NCBI RefSeq assembly: GCF_032118995.1
Contig: NC_092669.1
Location: forward strand, 620,001 to 684,000
Direction of reading: 5' to 3'
DNA: 64,000 nucleotides
Source of the DNA: Asterias amurensis
Taxonomy: Eukaryota > Echinodermata > Asteroidea > Forcipulatida > Asteriidae
The position numbers and the translations under genes are program-made. This document shows positions 40,931 through 54,300 of this stretch, piece by piece. The notes under the pieces are model-generated. The model was given only the letters and a program-made list of their open reading frames with translations. It searched no databases and was not told where the DNA came from. Numbering within the stretch: the stretch's first letter is position 1; every line of letters begins with the position of its first letter.

Positions 40931-41029
40931 CATAGGCCTGCTGCTCGGCAGTCCAAACAAGACAACTGGGGGTATTTCATGTTAACAAATTGATCAAGAT
41001 GTTTTCTTTTCCTTTCTCCTATTTCATAG

Positions 41030-43674
41030 ATGGGCCATAATCAAAGCAATGTTTGCGGCAAGCAAAACAGTCTGAGTGAATGGAGGGATTTCTTCTTCTC
41101 ACAAGGTCATCTACTTAAGCAGATAGCTACACTCAAATATGCAGACTTTGTTAAGGCTGTCGAGGGACTCAATACCATGTAAGACATAGCCAAGTGATTG
41201 CTGTTGGTGATATTCATCCATGATGATAACAGAATGTTGAGGTGCCTCCCCTCCCCTTTCGCCCGTCTTTCACAAAAATCCTTTGTTTCTGTGTGGTACT
41301 CACTACGCCTAGCCAAGTAATTATCGTCCATACGTCTTCAACAGCAATGCAAATATTGAAAGATAAATCAACCAACATCACTTTTGCTCAGAAAAACAGG
41401 CTAAAACCACCCCATTCTTCTTGTCCATCGAAAATAGTCATTTCAATTTTTATTTGCAGATCCAACACATTGAGTAGTTCAAGAGGCAGGTACTTAGTTT
41501 TTAGTATCATTCCTGGAACAGACAGCACATCCATGCTCTGGAGGTCAAAGGTCAGGGTAAAGTGTTGTAAGGTAAGAAATGTTAATGTATATCAAAGTAA
41601 CCAGTGTGCCACGTGTCATTGATACTCTTCTTGTATCTAAGTTGTCCATGCACTTTGTTTAATGTAAAACTCAAAAAAAGGGCAAGACTTTTGTAGAATG
41701 AAATTCCTTAAATCACTTCAGTAATAAAACCCTCCAACTAAACCAATTCTTCAATATTCCTTAATTTAAAGATGACATCCGCCTTGTCTCCAGAATGTGA
41801 GTCTACTCGAACGATGACCCTAAAACAATTCGTCCAAGTCTACGCCAGCATCATGCAGCAGTGCGAAAGCATCGAAGACCGACAAAGATCAACAGACGTA
41901 ACTAGTGCTTCAGGAGAATCCAGGATGAATATCAATTCAGACATAGAGGAGGCGGATGATGTTGGAGCTACGGAGATTGATGATGAAAGTGAATATCGTC
42001 AAACCATCGACTCAAGCGAGACTCACTGGCTGGAAGTCTCTTCAATATTTGCAACGTATGTTTGAAAGTCTGGTAAAATTGTTCTCAATAGTTACACAAG
42101 TTTTGAATAGATGGTACAATGTAAAGGCCTCAAAATAACCCCTGGCACCCACAGCACTTACCTTGGTGCCCTGTGGTGCCCTTGGCAACTTCCAATACAA
42201 AGTTAAGTTTGTTCTAAATGAAGTGCCCCTTACTAGAGAAAAATTGCTGTGCCCTTCAAGAACGCTGCTCTTCTTCAAGAACGCAGCTCTTCTTCAAGAA
42301 CGCAGCTCTTCTTCAAGAACGCAGCTCTTCTTCAAGAACGCAGCTCTTCTTCAAGAACGCAGCTCTTCTTCAAGAACGCAGCTCTTCAAGGCCTGAAGAT
42401 TGCTTTCAGCTTTTGCAAATTTAATCCCAGAAAAACTGTTCTCTTAGGAAACCTTCTTTCTGCAAGGTTAGGAAGGAGTGTTAGTTTCTATGGTTTTTAT
42501 TTTGCATAATTAGCTTAAATTTATCATCTAATATCTTAAGGATTTTTATTTCAAATTTTGTCATTTTCTCAGCGTCATCTACTGTGTTCCTTTGTTTCTA
42601 GTTCCTTCAAAGTTTACACATCCTAGTTTTAAGTTGTTTGAACTTTAGTTTCTTTTATCGACCGATAATTTTGAGTTTGATTTTTCTTTTGACGCAGTGT
42701 AGAGCAGGTTTCCCTGGAGTCGACAGACGAGGGCGATTGCTGTATCTGTATGGAGAAAAAATCTGACATAGTCCTGAATTGTGCTCATACTTACTGCCAG
42801 GCCTGCATAGACGATTGGTAAGGCAAAGTGAGGTGTATAGTACCTCATACTCATTTAGTACCCCATTCTCATTTAGTACCTCATCTCACATAGTACCTCA
42901 TTCTCATGCATATAGGTTTTTGTTGGCACAGAGTACCTCATTCTTGAATAAAACCTCATTCTCATATAGAACTTCATTTGCTTAGAGTACCTAACTCTTG
43001 TGTAGAACCTCAGGCCCGATACTTCATGGAGGCAATAGAAGCAATTGCCTCCATGCCCCTTGGTCATTGCCTTGGTGCTCATAAAATGCACCAGTAGAAA
43101 TGTACAATTTCCTCTTAGCATGCCGTTTACCAAGGAGAAAATGTCTTAGTGCCCTTGCCCTTACAAAAAAACGAAGCATACAGGCCTGAAACCTCATCCT
43201 CATATACCTCATGGGCATAGAGTATCTCATTCTCCAGTACTTCATTTGTATAGTACCTCTTTCTATATTTTACTCTTGAGTAAAATTCCATCCCAACCAA
43301 GTCATCAACTCTCTAAAGTTGTTTTAACCTTTGGTTGCGTATTCTCGGACTGCTTGAATATAGATAGTTTCCATGAGCTGATAAACGGAATTGAAAACAG
43401 GAAAGAATTTAGAAGTTTGTTCTGATTCTTGAGTATTTCTGTAACAAAATCAATTGTTTCTATGTATAGGAGAAAACAGCACAACACATGTCCACTGTGT
43501 ATGGGAGACATAGGCTCAAGTAAAGACGTTTGGACCCTCCCGGATAAACCCAACGCTGAAGAAATGACAACTTATCTCATGAGTATCGCCGACGGTCACG
43601 CTCAGACACAACCTCCCCGGCCAACAACGAGGAGGTCAGATGTGGAAGAATGGGAGACAGTTTCAGTCGACTGA
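41030..43674 (+). CDS. rnf141: RNF141 (ZNF230)-like RING finger E3 ligase
   Basis: Exons: 41030-41178, 41460-41571, 41772-42055, 42698-42817 and 43470-43674, giving 289 residues. The N-terminus MGHNQS fits an N-myristoylation site (Gly2, Ser6), as in vertebrate RNF141 (MGQQIS). The middle region (YADFVKAVEGLN, then RYLVFSIIPGTDS) follows the vertebrate order LTYEEFLGRVAELN, HLLFEVQPGSDS. A C3HC4 RING near the C-terminus has C196, C199, C210, H212, C215, C218, C229 and C232. The tail PDKPNAEEMTTYLMSIAD matches the family tail. The protein is longer than the 230-aa human one because of an acidic linker in exon 3. An AATAAA is at 43746. Vertebrate RNF141 is linked to spermatogenesis; the role here is unknown. 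The RING is split by the last intron after IDDW. Confidence 0.93.
42246..42390. repeat. 19-bp tandem repeat in RNF141 intron 3
   Basis: The unit ttcttcaagaacgcagctc is repeated about seven times. Because 19 is not a multiple of three, all three plus frames show the same cycling peptide, so the open frames here are artefacts of the repeat. Confidence 0.9.
42838..43270. repeat. Degenerate AGTACCTCATTCTCAT tandem repeat starting 20 bp after a donor
   Basis: Units of about 16-18 bp (tagtacctcattctcat and variants) start about 20 bp beyond the donor at 42817 in RNF141 intron 4. The array is interrupted at 43021-43190 by the dispersed repeat also seen at 6516, and it resumes after it. Confidence 0.75.
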
Positions 43675-45830
43675 AATATATTTTGGACTTTGAATATCCA
43701 AAACAGGTGTTTCTATGTTGTACATACTGTTGATTAATTAAATGAAATAAACAACTCATTAATTGTACATTAGAATAGAAGATACTACAGCCGTGATATT
43801 CTTTCTACTTAAGTCTGTTTTCAGATTTTGTTGCCCTCAGTAAAATCACAAAATTTTGTATTTATGAGGCTGATTGTTCAAGAGTCTACTGAAACCTGTA
43901 TATGTGGATCAGCCCATGCACTCAGATAAACAAATCTTACTTTTTTCCAAAGAACAAATCGTTGACTCAGTACTAGGTCATGAATTAAAACTTCATATTT
44001 CTAATGATCAAAAGGTCATTTGTTTAAAAAATTTGTATAAAGTTGAAAAAAAAGAATCAAAATCGACAAATAAATGTTTAACTTAGAAAATGAATGTTAC
44101 TTTTTGCAAATACTCTGAAAACCACAATTGATCAATAAACTCCATTTACAGAAGCTCCAAAATAAAAGTATTGAAACCAATTGCACTATGGCCTTATAAT
44201 CTTGAGCAGACTCACTATCTCTTCTGATGTTGACAATATCTAGTTATGTTTCCCATTATTCCATAATGTAAAAATATCGGTGTATCTACTTAATCTGTAG
44301 TTCCAGAAGAAAACAAATTTGTAATTTTTTTATTTTTTAAGTTGAGGGTGTTAAAATTGCAAAACATATTGGTGTATATGAACCACGACTTTTAATCATT
44401 AAAACAATTGCCATTATGTTTCTAAGATAGCTAGCAGGATAAAAATCGTGTTTTTGGTGCATCCCCTTTATTCATGACTTAGCCTACCCATGAATTATGT
44501 CCACAAGTATAGCTTTTCTTTTGTGGTCACTGCAATCATAAAAAAAATGTTATTTTTCTACAAGTTTGCGTTTTTTAGAGTGTGTCTATTTCTTTTTATT
44601 TACACAAGTTTAATTCACAAGTAAGTTCACAATAATAATGTGTAATTTGTGTTTCCTGAAATATTTGTATTATAATATTCACACAGAACCATATCTTTTT
44701 CTGTATTACAATTACTTGATTTTCACATCTATTCACTCCAGGATTCCTCTGTGCAAGTTCAGAATAACACATTTTCAAAAATGAACAAATCTTCCATCAT
44801 TTCTTCAATGATTGTGCAGATGTTGAAATAAATGCAACTGGTCAAATCTCGCGTGTATTGGAATGATAGGACACGTTCAATGACGCTTATGTGTTTCATC
44901 CACACTGGACGTTGGCAACTGAGGTTGCAAAATTGTTCAAATACAAATGGAACTTTCACATTATATTGTAGGGTCTTTTCGGAACAACCGGATTTAGGGT
45001 TGGGGCTTCCTTCAGTGCAAATTCAATCAACAGGCGGACGCGCCTCGAAGCCCAGCAGAAAGCCGTGGTTTCGAAAACGGACGTAGAACCCTTGCATCAC
45101 CGAGGTCAAACAATAGCAATGCGCACTCTCGTAATTAAACGCAACACGCGCAACTCTCAGCCAATGATACGTCTTCCTTTGACGCCAATATGAGACTGTG
45201 TTGCAAAGAGTCTGGATTTCTCCGTGTTTTATAATTTATCAACTGTAACAACTCAATAAAATCATTTTTCATCCAATATTTGTACATAACATAAATTGTC
45301 CAGGATATATTTATAGCAACAATAAAATGCATTGTAATGTATGTCGTTTTAAACCCAGAACCAAAGTGCGACTGCTGTTTTATTTGAGCCTCTAGCATTC
45401 GAGTTACCTTTTTTAACTCCATGAGAGTACACAGAACCAGCAAGGAAATACACGAAGACTTAAAGGCCCCAATTAATGTTTAGTTCTTGCTAATTGTCTA
45501 AAGTAGGTTTTAAAATGTTATGTTGCAAAATCAGTTTCAGGGCTTACAAATTTAAGTCAGACACATTGCAAATTATTTGGCAGAAATGAAAAAAAAAATA
45601 CAAAGCGGTGTTAAAAACATTTCAAAAGCAACTTTGAGATGGGAAATAATTACAACAAATAGGCCTACTTATGACTTCTTACGTGAAGAAAATTCTAAAA
45701 GCATTACTCTCTATGAATCAATATAATGTACAATTATTTCAGTAAAACTGTCACTAAGTTTGATATTAGTAAAATCAAAAGTTATATACAATATTCATTA
45801 AATATTAGTCTGTTGTTATTGGCCAATACA
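43675..45830. other. Intergenic, AT-rich
   Basis: This stretch lies between the 3' ends of the convergent RNF141-like and first tetraspanin genes and should hold both 3' UTRs. No coding exon, RNA gene or clear repeat was recognised apart from T-rich stretches. Confidence 0.5.
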
Positions 45831-48800
45831 CTAGACCGTTTCGTAACCACTGTTGTCAATACCACTGATCAGACAACAAGCCATGACCATCGCAAGAATC
45901 TGAAAGGTAAAAAAAAAAATATTAAAAAAAAATTAGATTTGGGAAATTTATAAAAGTGGTAGTACAAGTTATGACAAAAGAATAACAATATTTTCTTCCA
46001 ATACAAAAATCTAAAATTGTTTTAAAAATTCTATTCAAAAGGTTTTCCCTGTACTAGGAGTCAAGTTTCAACGAAAAAATCTGGTCTTTGACAACTACCA
46101 AAGGTGTCCAGGGCCTTTAATCACTGGCCAATGACCGAAACAGTTACTGGTTACGACCGCCGAAGACGCACCCCAAGATTATCAAAACTCTTAAAACACA
46201 AATCGCAAGATTCTTACCTGCACAATTACCAGACCTAAGGCAGCACCTCCAATGTAGAGAAAGTTACTCTCAAAGAAATCAATGAGTTTATCCACACACC
46301 CCTGCAAAATAAAGAGACAAAAAAAAAACAAGCAGGAAGTTACGCATGACGTCACATTGCTGTTAAAAGCACAGTGCCCAAATATAAGAACAAGTTCTAT
46401 ATAATGATAACTTTATAACAAATAATTTGCATCAATTACGAGTATTTCAGCTTATTTATTATAGTGTGTGTCTTTGTTTTCTTCTTTTATATGTTTTGGG
46501 GTTGTCGTTTTGTCCGGGGGGTTGGGGTTGGGGGTTACTTTCTTATTTTATTTTACAGGTTTGATTTACTGACGAATTGAAAATCCGTAAATGGACATCT
46601 GTGACATTACTATGACGTCATGCCGACGTCAATTAGCTAACCCCTAATGAACCAATACGACTGGTATCGTCGTAAAATGCTAGCTCGAAACGAAAAGTCA
46701 CCAACAAAAGTCAAAACTTCCAGCCTAAACATAGCCGGAGCCATCCCTCAGATTCCTACGTCATTAACTTACATCAGTATTGATTTTACTTGGGTCTGCG
46801 ATAGTGCCATCAGCCTTAGCGTCGTTGCAACTCGAGTCCGTCTCGTCAATGCAGCAGGTCACTGGTACAGCTTGGTTACCAGGGAGCTTTGAAAACTCAC
46901 TATCGTAGTAATTAGTGAAGTTTTCAGCACCGCAGCAGTGGCTCTGGAAGAATAGAACAAACATGAACTTTGCATCAATTGCAGTTTGATCGGGGGTACC
47001 ACAGTTTAAACAAAGTAGGCCATCAATTCAATTTTTAAAAAAATGTCATTATTTTTATTTCATAGAAATCATAGATAGTTCACAATTAAAGATTAAATAG
47101 TCTACTTTGGGGTAAAGGTTAAATGGTATCTTTTTTAACCACGCTCATCATAATTCTAATTGTGTGTCATCAAAGATGGCGGTCATGACGTCATGCAATC
47201 CACCATTGGTCAATATTTTATTGAGATTTATACAATCTACCTATTCTCTTCCATTGGAGAAACCCAAAGGAATAGGTAGATCGCATTGTATATAACAATA
47301 CAGGTCAATGGTTGATTGAATGTGACGTCATTGACCACCATATTGGATTACACACAATGGAAACAATGATAGACTTTCACGCATGCACGTTTAATCAAAG
47401 ATGGCGATTAATACAAGGGGTCTATTAATCAAAATGACCCTTACATCTCTCTGCAGTGCGTCGATAGAGTCTGTGATAACTGTCTGATCCGGGAGGCCGT
47501 ATAACTGCTGGACCTGCTTCAAAAGCTCGTCGTTAAATGTCTCTTTAATCTGGAAAACAAATAAAAAATATTTACAAAAAATAGTCCGGCTGCAGAGCCC
47601 CTACTACCTAAAACACGGTCAAGTCAACCCAGTTTTTGTAAGAGTGCATTTGAAAACTCGTGCCCGGTACGCCAGTTTGTTCCAATACTCGTAAATAAAG
47701 AACAAGAAAATGTACGATAAAACAGCTGTAAGTTAATTACTTTGGTAAACTATAGGTGACCTTTGCTTTGACCCGTACATCACAGAAACTTACCTCATCC
47801 TTGAAGACGAGAGCAAGGATACCTCCGACAATCTCCACAAGAGTCAAGATGAGAAGGAAGGTGAAGTACTGGAGAATAAGAAAGAAATAAAGTTATTCTT
47901 CCCAAAACCATCAAAATTACTTTCAGACAAAAAACACTGACTCCTTGTTTTTGTTTGTCTGTTTTGTTCCATTCATACAACAAATAATAACAATTCATAA
48001 TATACAAGGCCCACACTGTCAATAAAACAAACTTCTAATACCATTTCTACCCTACTTATATATAGCCCACCCGGTTACTCTTTGGTTATTGTATTGCAAC
48101 CTTCAACTGGCAACCTTCTTAATTGCTCTCAAACAATTTATCAACAGAAGTAACAAAAAAAAACACCGTACAGTTTTATCCATTTTGTTCTAAAGTTGTG
48201 AGTATGCTCCTGTAATAAAACAACTCCCGGGCCTCCCGGGCTGAATTCCACGGGGATCAAATACAGCGTGAAAATGGCTTTAGATAGATTCGGAAAAAGT
48301 TAGACTGAAAGAGAGGAAATTACCCACCAGTTTGAGGAAGCATGAGTTCTCTGTGGAGGCACCGCAGCACCCGAGGAATCCCACCAGGAATATGAAGCAA
48401 CCGATGCCGATGAGTGTGCCACAAACTACGGCCAAAGTATTGGTGTCTTCCCCGAACAGATCGGAGTACTTCGCACTATTATTCAAGACATAGCCACCAA
48501 TTGCGATCAGAACAATGCTGGCAACCTGGGCAGAGAATCATAGTGAGATGGTCAGTATCAAATAAAGCAGCTTAGCATCAAATGGAAAAAGCTATAGCAG
48601 GAATCGAACACCTGCTGAAACAACATAACTCGCTATTTTCTTCGTTTACACTTGGCCCTTTTTTGTTTAGTAATAACTAAAACTCGAATCTCCCGAAACT
48701 AAGGTGAGAATAATGTGAGAACACAGCTGGATTTCGATTGTCAGGAAATCGTGAATAAAAAAAAGCAAAATTTAAATTCGGATTGTCAATCTTTGGGGTA

Positions 48801-48918
48801 AAACTCCACAAATTTCTTGGTTATATTCTATTCAAGACAATGTGTCACTTACCCAGACCAAAAAGTTGAAGACAAAGAGCGTAAATTTGGCGACTGTTGC
48901 GCCACACCCATGTACCAT
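45831..48918 (-). CDS. Tetraspanin with CD63-like C-terminal GYETV
   Basis: Exons: 48918-48853, 48525-48328, 47868-47794, 47549-47445, 46943-46773, 46301-46218 and 45899-45831, all phase 0, giving 255 residues. TM1 is near residues 12-34 (FTLFVFNFLVW then VASIVLIAIGG). TM2 is in exon 2 (VVCGTLIGIGCFIFLVGFLG), followed by the CCGAS turn. TM3 is in exon 3 (FLLILTLVEIVGGILAL). The large extracellular loop has the diagnostic CCG (151-153), TCC (177-179) and further cysteines at 186 and in GC of exon 6. TM4 follows. The last residues GYETV match the G-Y-x-x-hydrophobic lysosomal/endosomal sorting signal of CD63 (GYEVM). Tetraspanins organise membrane microdomains with integrins and other partners. 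It is a neighbour and paralogue of the plus-strand tetraspanin. Confidence 0.93.
47157..47360. mobile_element. Palindromic MITE-like element in a tetraspanin intron
   Basis: The left arm (tgtgtgtcatcaaagatggc, gacgtcat, accattggtcaat, ctacctattc) is mirrored by the right arm (gaataggtag, ggtcaatggttga, gacgtcattg, ggattacacaca). The arms are diverged. No protein is encoded. Confidence 0.65.
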
Positions 48919-51310
48919 CTTGACTGCTGTTGAGGTTTTTATTACAACTTGACGAGGAAGAGGGCGATCGCTTAATTTGAGCTCTTCTCTACAAACTTCA
49001 GGATTTGGCAATGGGGTCTGCTCACAGCGAGAAGTGGACTATAGCCTCATTGAAACCATGAGATATCAGTGTAACTTCAGCGTGATCTAACGGACTTTGG
49101 TCAATGGATTTACAAATCTGATAACATCATCAATTTTGAGTTTCGTTCCGCTTTCGCACTAGACTTGTCAGTAGTCTCTTCCCGAAGATCGATAACGCTA
49201 TAAAATGAAAACTTTACTTCTGTGTAGTAGACGGGCCAAACAATCAACATTTCGGAAGAAAATTTACAATAAGATTCGACTTATGAGTCAATTCTGAAAT
49301 GAAATAGAAGAGTTTGTTTTATTGCAAAGCATTAGCGACTTTGTTAATTAAAAAATAAAACGTCCGGTCGACACTTGGCTTGTCTATTACAGAGCTCCTG
49401 ACTAATACACCCGTGTTGCAACATAATGACGTCAGAGTTCCGGATAATGTTTCATTAATTACACACAAACTATGAGGTTTGTTGTTCACTTTTCAATTTA
49501 CACTTTGCATTACAAGCACGTAATGGAATGGGACAAAGGTTCAAAGTCGTCACCTACTTTTCTTCCTATTTGAGATAGAAAATTCTCAAACAAAGGTCAA
49601 GGAACAAGTAGCATTTAACTAATTTGTGTGGTCATTAACTATGGGTTTGATTTTTTTTAACCGATATCCTAACCCGCTGTGCGACAAGCACTTGGTGCAT
49701 GTAATACTGAAGTTGCACTTCCGCTTGGGGAAATATTTTTGTGTTGCTGACATTTTCACAATGACAGATTGTGTAAAGAACATTTATAAATCTATTTACA
49801 AAATTACATCACAATAAAACAGTCCAAACAATGGAAACGAAAGTAGCATACTACTCTTGTGTATTTTTCCATATCGTATGAAACGCGAAATTAAAAAAAC
49901 AGACAGACCAGGTGAAAATAAAAAATAGCAGATAACCGAACTAAGAAGTCTCCCGAATTCCGAAAATCTACTCCTATGTAGAATACTAAGCAAGACGGTT
50001 TAACACAATTTACCTGGCAAGACTACACATGGTGTTTAATACCACAAGCCACCTCACCATGCAATGCCTAAAAATCCACAGGGATTTAATAGGCCTTTTG
50101 CCAAAATGTTCAAAAAAATATGTAGTGACAAGTTTACAGTCAACATTATAAAAGATTGTACCAAGTCGTAATATCAATTATTTCTGCTTTGTGGTTTTTT
50201 GTTTTGCTGTCCTCTTATGACAACGTTCCTGTTATAAAGAGGTCATTGTTGGCCAGTCCCAGTGATTTTGTTATACGAATGTGTGACGGTACATTTATGT
50301 AGCAAAATCAAACAGCATCCCGTGTGGTTTACAACTTTATAAATTGTGGTATACCCATCCTGCGCAAACGGGCATCAGTATTTTTAACCAAAAAATCATT
50401 TGTTGTAGTAGTTGGCATCCAATTGGTGTATAATAATTAATAAATTGACAGGATCTTTGGACTTCGATCATTCGCTATCGAAGTTTCTGTGTTTTACTAT
50501 TTGAACGAGGGCCCCAACAGAAACCTCAAAGTCAATGTTCCTATTGAGTTTTAAAAGGTTATCAATTTTAAATCATAATAATCAAATAATGTCAAGCAAG
50601 GTTATGGAGTCCACTTCTTGTGTCTGGTTTTAGAGTCAAGCTTTACATCAAATTTCTGTAATTATTAAAACTGTGTTTTGAGAACGGAGGAGACAGGTAA
50701 GTCAAACTAAAGTAATGTGCCATTCCTTGAGCTTGAGCTCTGTAGAGTGTGTGCATTTTAAGACATCTTTTTAGAGACTAAGAAACTTCTAAACTGAATA
50801 TCTTCCTTGTATTCACTGAGTGTCACAGACTTTAGACCTCTTTACACTTGAGTTTTTGAATTTTATTGATGGCGTGATTTCATAAACATCTTTAGAGAAA
50901 TAAACTACTGTTCAACTCCTAAACGAACATTGAATATATATATACCTTTCTTTCACTGATTGGTTTAGAGTGTCGCAGATAGGCCATACCTGAGTCTGGG
51001 TTTTGTAGAAACATCTTTCTTGAAGGAAACTGCTAAACCAACTCCTAAACGGACATTGGATATATCAACTTTTCAATCCAATTTTGGTTTAGAGAATCGC
51101 AGGATATAGACCCAACTTGTGTCTGAGTTTTGTAGAATGCACGTAGGCCTATTTCAAAAAACATATTTTCTGGAAATAAACTGCTAAACTAAACTAAACC
51201 CAACGGCCATTGATATCTTCCTTGCGCCTTGAGCACCTCATTTTGGTGGATTTTGTCGCCTTATAAATATTCTTTAAGATGATGATTATTTTATTGACTT
51301 ATTGGTTTAG
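48919..51310. promoter_or_regulatory. Shared upstream region of two divergent tetraspanin genes, with a candidate 5' UTR exon
   Basis: The first tetraspanin starts at 48918 going left and the second at 51319 going right. A perfect donor, GGAGACAG|GTAAGT, ends at 50696, and the acceptor ttggtttag ends at 51310, nine bases before the plus-strand ATG. The second gene therefore probably has a 5' UTR exon ending at 50696. A dispersed repeat lies at 49938-50030. No other gene was recognised. Confidence 0.45.
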
Positions 51311-51318
51311 AGAGTTAC
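50725..51318 (+). repeat. Degenerate tandem duplication that includes a 3' splice site
   Basis: The word ttggtttagag recurs at 50960, 51084 and 51302, each followed by a similar stretch (tgtcgcag, aatcgcagg, agttacatgatgg). Between them, aactcctaaacg-acattg, gagtctgggttttgtagaa and related words recur. The last copy provides the actual acceptor of the tetraspanin 5' UTR intron. Confidence 0.5.
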
Positions 51319-54300
51319 ATGATGGCGGATAAACCAAGCTGTGTCGCAAAGAACTCTCGCGTCCTCTACTTCTTTGTGAATTTTGTGGTTTGGGTAAGTT
51401 TGTCCAGTTAGGTGAGGTTTATGGTGATATAGCAGCCCCGTTGATTGACCATGTGGGGGATCGGGACAAAATCTCCGGCTCCAGATTTCCTTGGAACACC
51501 GGCTCAATATTGAATATCCGAATGGCTTGCCTCGGAGACTTATTTTTAATCTATACTAAACTAATTTTCAGTTGGCTTCATGTTTTAAATGTTGTTCGAA
51601 GCTTTGCATGAAAGAAACTATAAATAAATAGTAAACCTGCGGGTACAACCATTTTGAGGGAGTGTTGGCTCTGGAAAGAGCCCGTTTGGTCTCGACGTTT
51701 CCAACAGTATACTCTGCTGGTCTTCAGTAGATTGTGTACCCGCAACTTTACTATTTGTTTATCATTTCTTCCTACGTTTTTATATGTTTGGGCTTTTTGT
51801 TTTTTTGTTATGTGGTCAGTTTGTTTCTTGTGTTAGATATTTCGGTTTGTTTCTTGTCTAAATGCTGCATAGGCTTTGGCAAGTAGCTGGAATGACGTAG
51901 ACTCATTTACAATCTAACTAAAACTAATGTTCAGTTTGATTCTTGTTTTATATTGGTTTGTTTCTTGCTTTAGATATTCGGTTTGATCCTGATTGCGGTT
52001 GGTGGTTTTATCCTACAAAACCTGTCAGCATTTGCCTTCGTCTACGTTCAGAATGAGAGCGAACTTCTGATTGGCTGCTGGGTTCTGATTGGTTTAGGAT
52101 GTCTCGTCTTTTTAGCTGGCTTCAATGGAGTCTGGGCTTGCATGAAAGAAAGCCACATCGGAATGAAAATAGTAGGTGTTAATGTAGTGGTGTAAGACAT
52201 GCACAAGTCTATTGTGATTGTTAGGTGACGTCACGTAGTCTGTACTGGACGCCGCCATGTTTGGCTCAAGTTTTATAAGACAGTAACACGTATACGTTAC
52301 CGTTAATAGTTCAGCTCACAACAATACTTCTGGACTAATCTATAATTATAACAATTACAATGAATAGTCTGTTTCAGTGGGCCTTTAACAAAAACATCTC
52401 AAAGTGAAATTCTTTGCCAGCCAATTGCGAGACAAAAATGAGGTTTAGCTCTAACTCCCTAGTTTTCCTATTGACCAAGCTGTCCCTCTAATTCCCCCTA
52501 ATTATAGTTTGAATTGTTTTATGAGATTTCACCTAACATCACTGGGCCAGACGGCCACTTCAGTTGATTTAGGCTGCCAACCCAAATCAACTGTCACCAG
52601 GGGCACGTCTCCACCTACTCTTGGGGCTGAAAGAGGGTTACCCCCTTCACAGTCTGTCAGGATGTAGGCATGGGTAGCATCCACTAGGAGTCACCTACTT
52701 CTTGGGCTGAAACAGGGTTACCCCCTTCACAGTCTGTCAGGATGTAGGCATGGGTAGCATCCACTAGAAGCCACCTACTCCTTGGGCTGAAACAGGGTTA
52801 CCCCCTTCACAGTCTGTCAGGATGTAGGCATGGGTATCATCCACTAGAAGCCACCTACTCCTTGGGCTGAAACAGGGTTACCCCCTTCACAGTCTGTCAG
52901 GATGTAGGCATGGGTATCGTAGAAGCATGACTGATTGACTGTTTACGAAGCAATGTTGATGAAGTGCCTTGCTGAATGGCATAGGTGTCATGACCGGGGT
53001 TCGAACCCACACTCTGCTACGACACGCCAAACTATAGAGGGCAGTCTTTTTGGACTTAACACCCTTTGTTGTGAAGAAGAGAGTGTTATTGTTTCCTCTT
53101 AATGGTCGTTCATTAAAATTGGTTAATATTTCTTTCACCCATCAGTATTTTGCTGTTATGATCTGCATAGTGATTGCTGAACTGGCGACGGGTATTCTCG
53201 CATTTGTCGGCAGGGAACAGGTTGGTACAATTCTGGATAACCTTTGGTTAGAGTAGGGATTTTGGTTAAAAGAGTGGAATCTAAGTTAGTTGCCATGGCA
53301 ACATACTGATATATAGTCAATTGTTTATAAACTAGTTACATTACAAGGATGTCGTTTATCGGGAGCTATGGGGACACGGGAACCAATAAACGGGACAGAT
53401 TGAGGGATGCAGTCGATTGGAACCAAACAAAAAGGAGGGATTCCACAAAATCAACAATTGTGATTATTTTTTTTGTTTCAGGTTAAAGAGAATACTAGAA
53501 ATACCATGAAGAATCAGGTAAAAAACGAGTTCGGTAAAGGTGGCATTGTGGATGATGGCTACAATAACATCCAACAGAAGGTAATTAATGACATAGACAT
53601 TGACAATGACAAATCATTTTGATAATGATATAATTGACAATGACCCCTGGTCATTTTAGTTTAGGATCAAGTTGCAACATCTAAACTCATTTTATTTGCC
53701 CTATCTGTATTCTAAACTCATTTTATCAGCAACGATGTTGTGGGGTTGATGGACCAAGTGACTGGAATGATTCCTACTTTTCAAGGTTAGTTGAAAACTC
53801 AGGAGTTGCTGTTCCGCCATCTTGCTGCATTCCCAAGAATAAGACCGGATGTAACCTTGGGACCCCTGGACAACCAGACAAACCTCAGCTTGTTCATGAA
53901 AAGGCAAGTAGTCATACACCAATGTTCCGACAACCCTTTATTTCGACACCCCTATGTGCCGACAACCCTTTGTTCCGACAACCCTGTTTTCCGACACTCC
54001 TTTATTTCGACACCCCTATGTTCCGACAACCCTTTATTTCGACACCCCTATGTTCCGACATCCCTTTATTTCGACACCCCTTTGTTCCGACAACCCTGTG
54101 TTTCGACACCCCTTTATTTCGACACCCCTATGTTCCGACATCCCTTTATTTTGACACCCCTTTGTTCCGAAAACCCTGTGTTTCGACAACCCTGTGTTTC
54201 GACAACCCTTTGTTCCGACAACCCTGTGTTTCGACACCCCTTTGTTCCGACAACCCTATGTTTCGACACCCCTATGTTCCGACATCCCTTTATTTAGAAA

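Noticed and set aside
42163-42509. Three overlapping plus-strand frames with FFKNAALLQERSSSSRT repeats
   Set aside because: A 19-bp repeat cycles the same peptide through all three frames; it is intronic.
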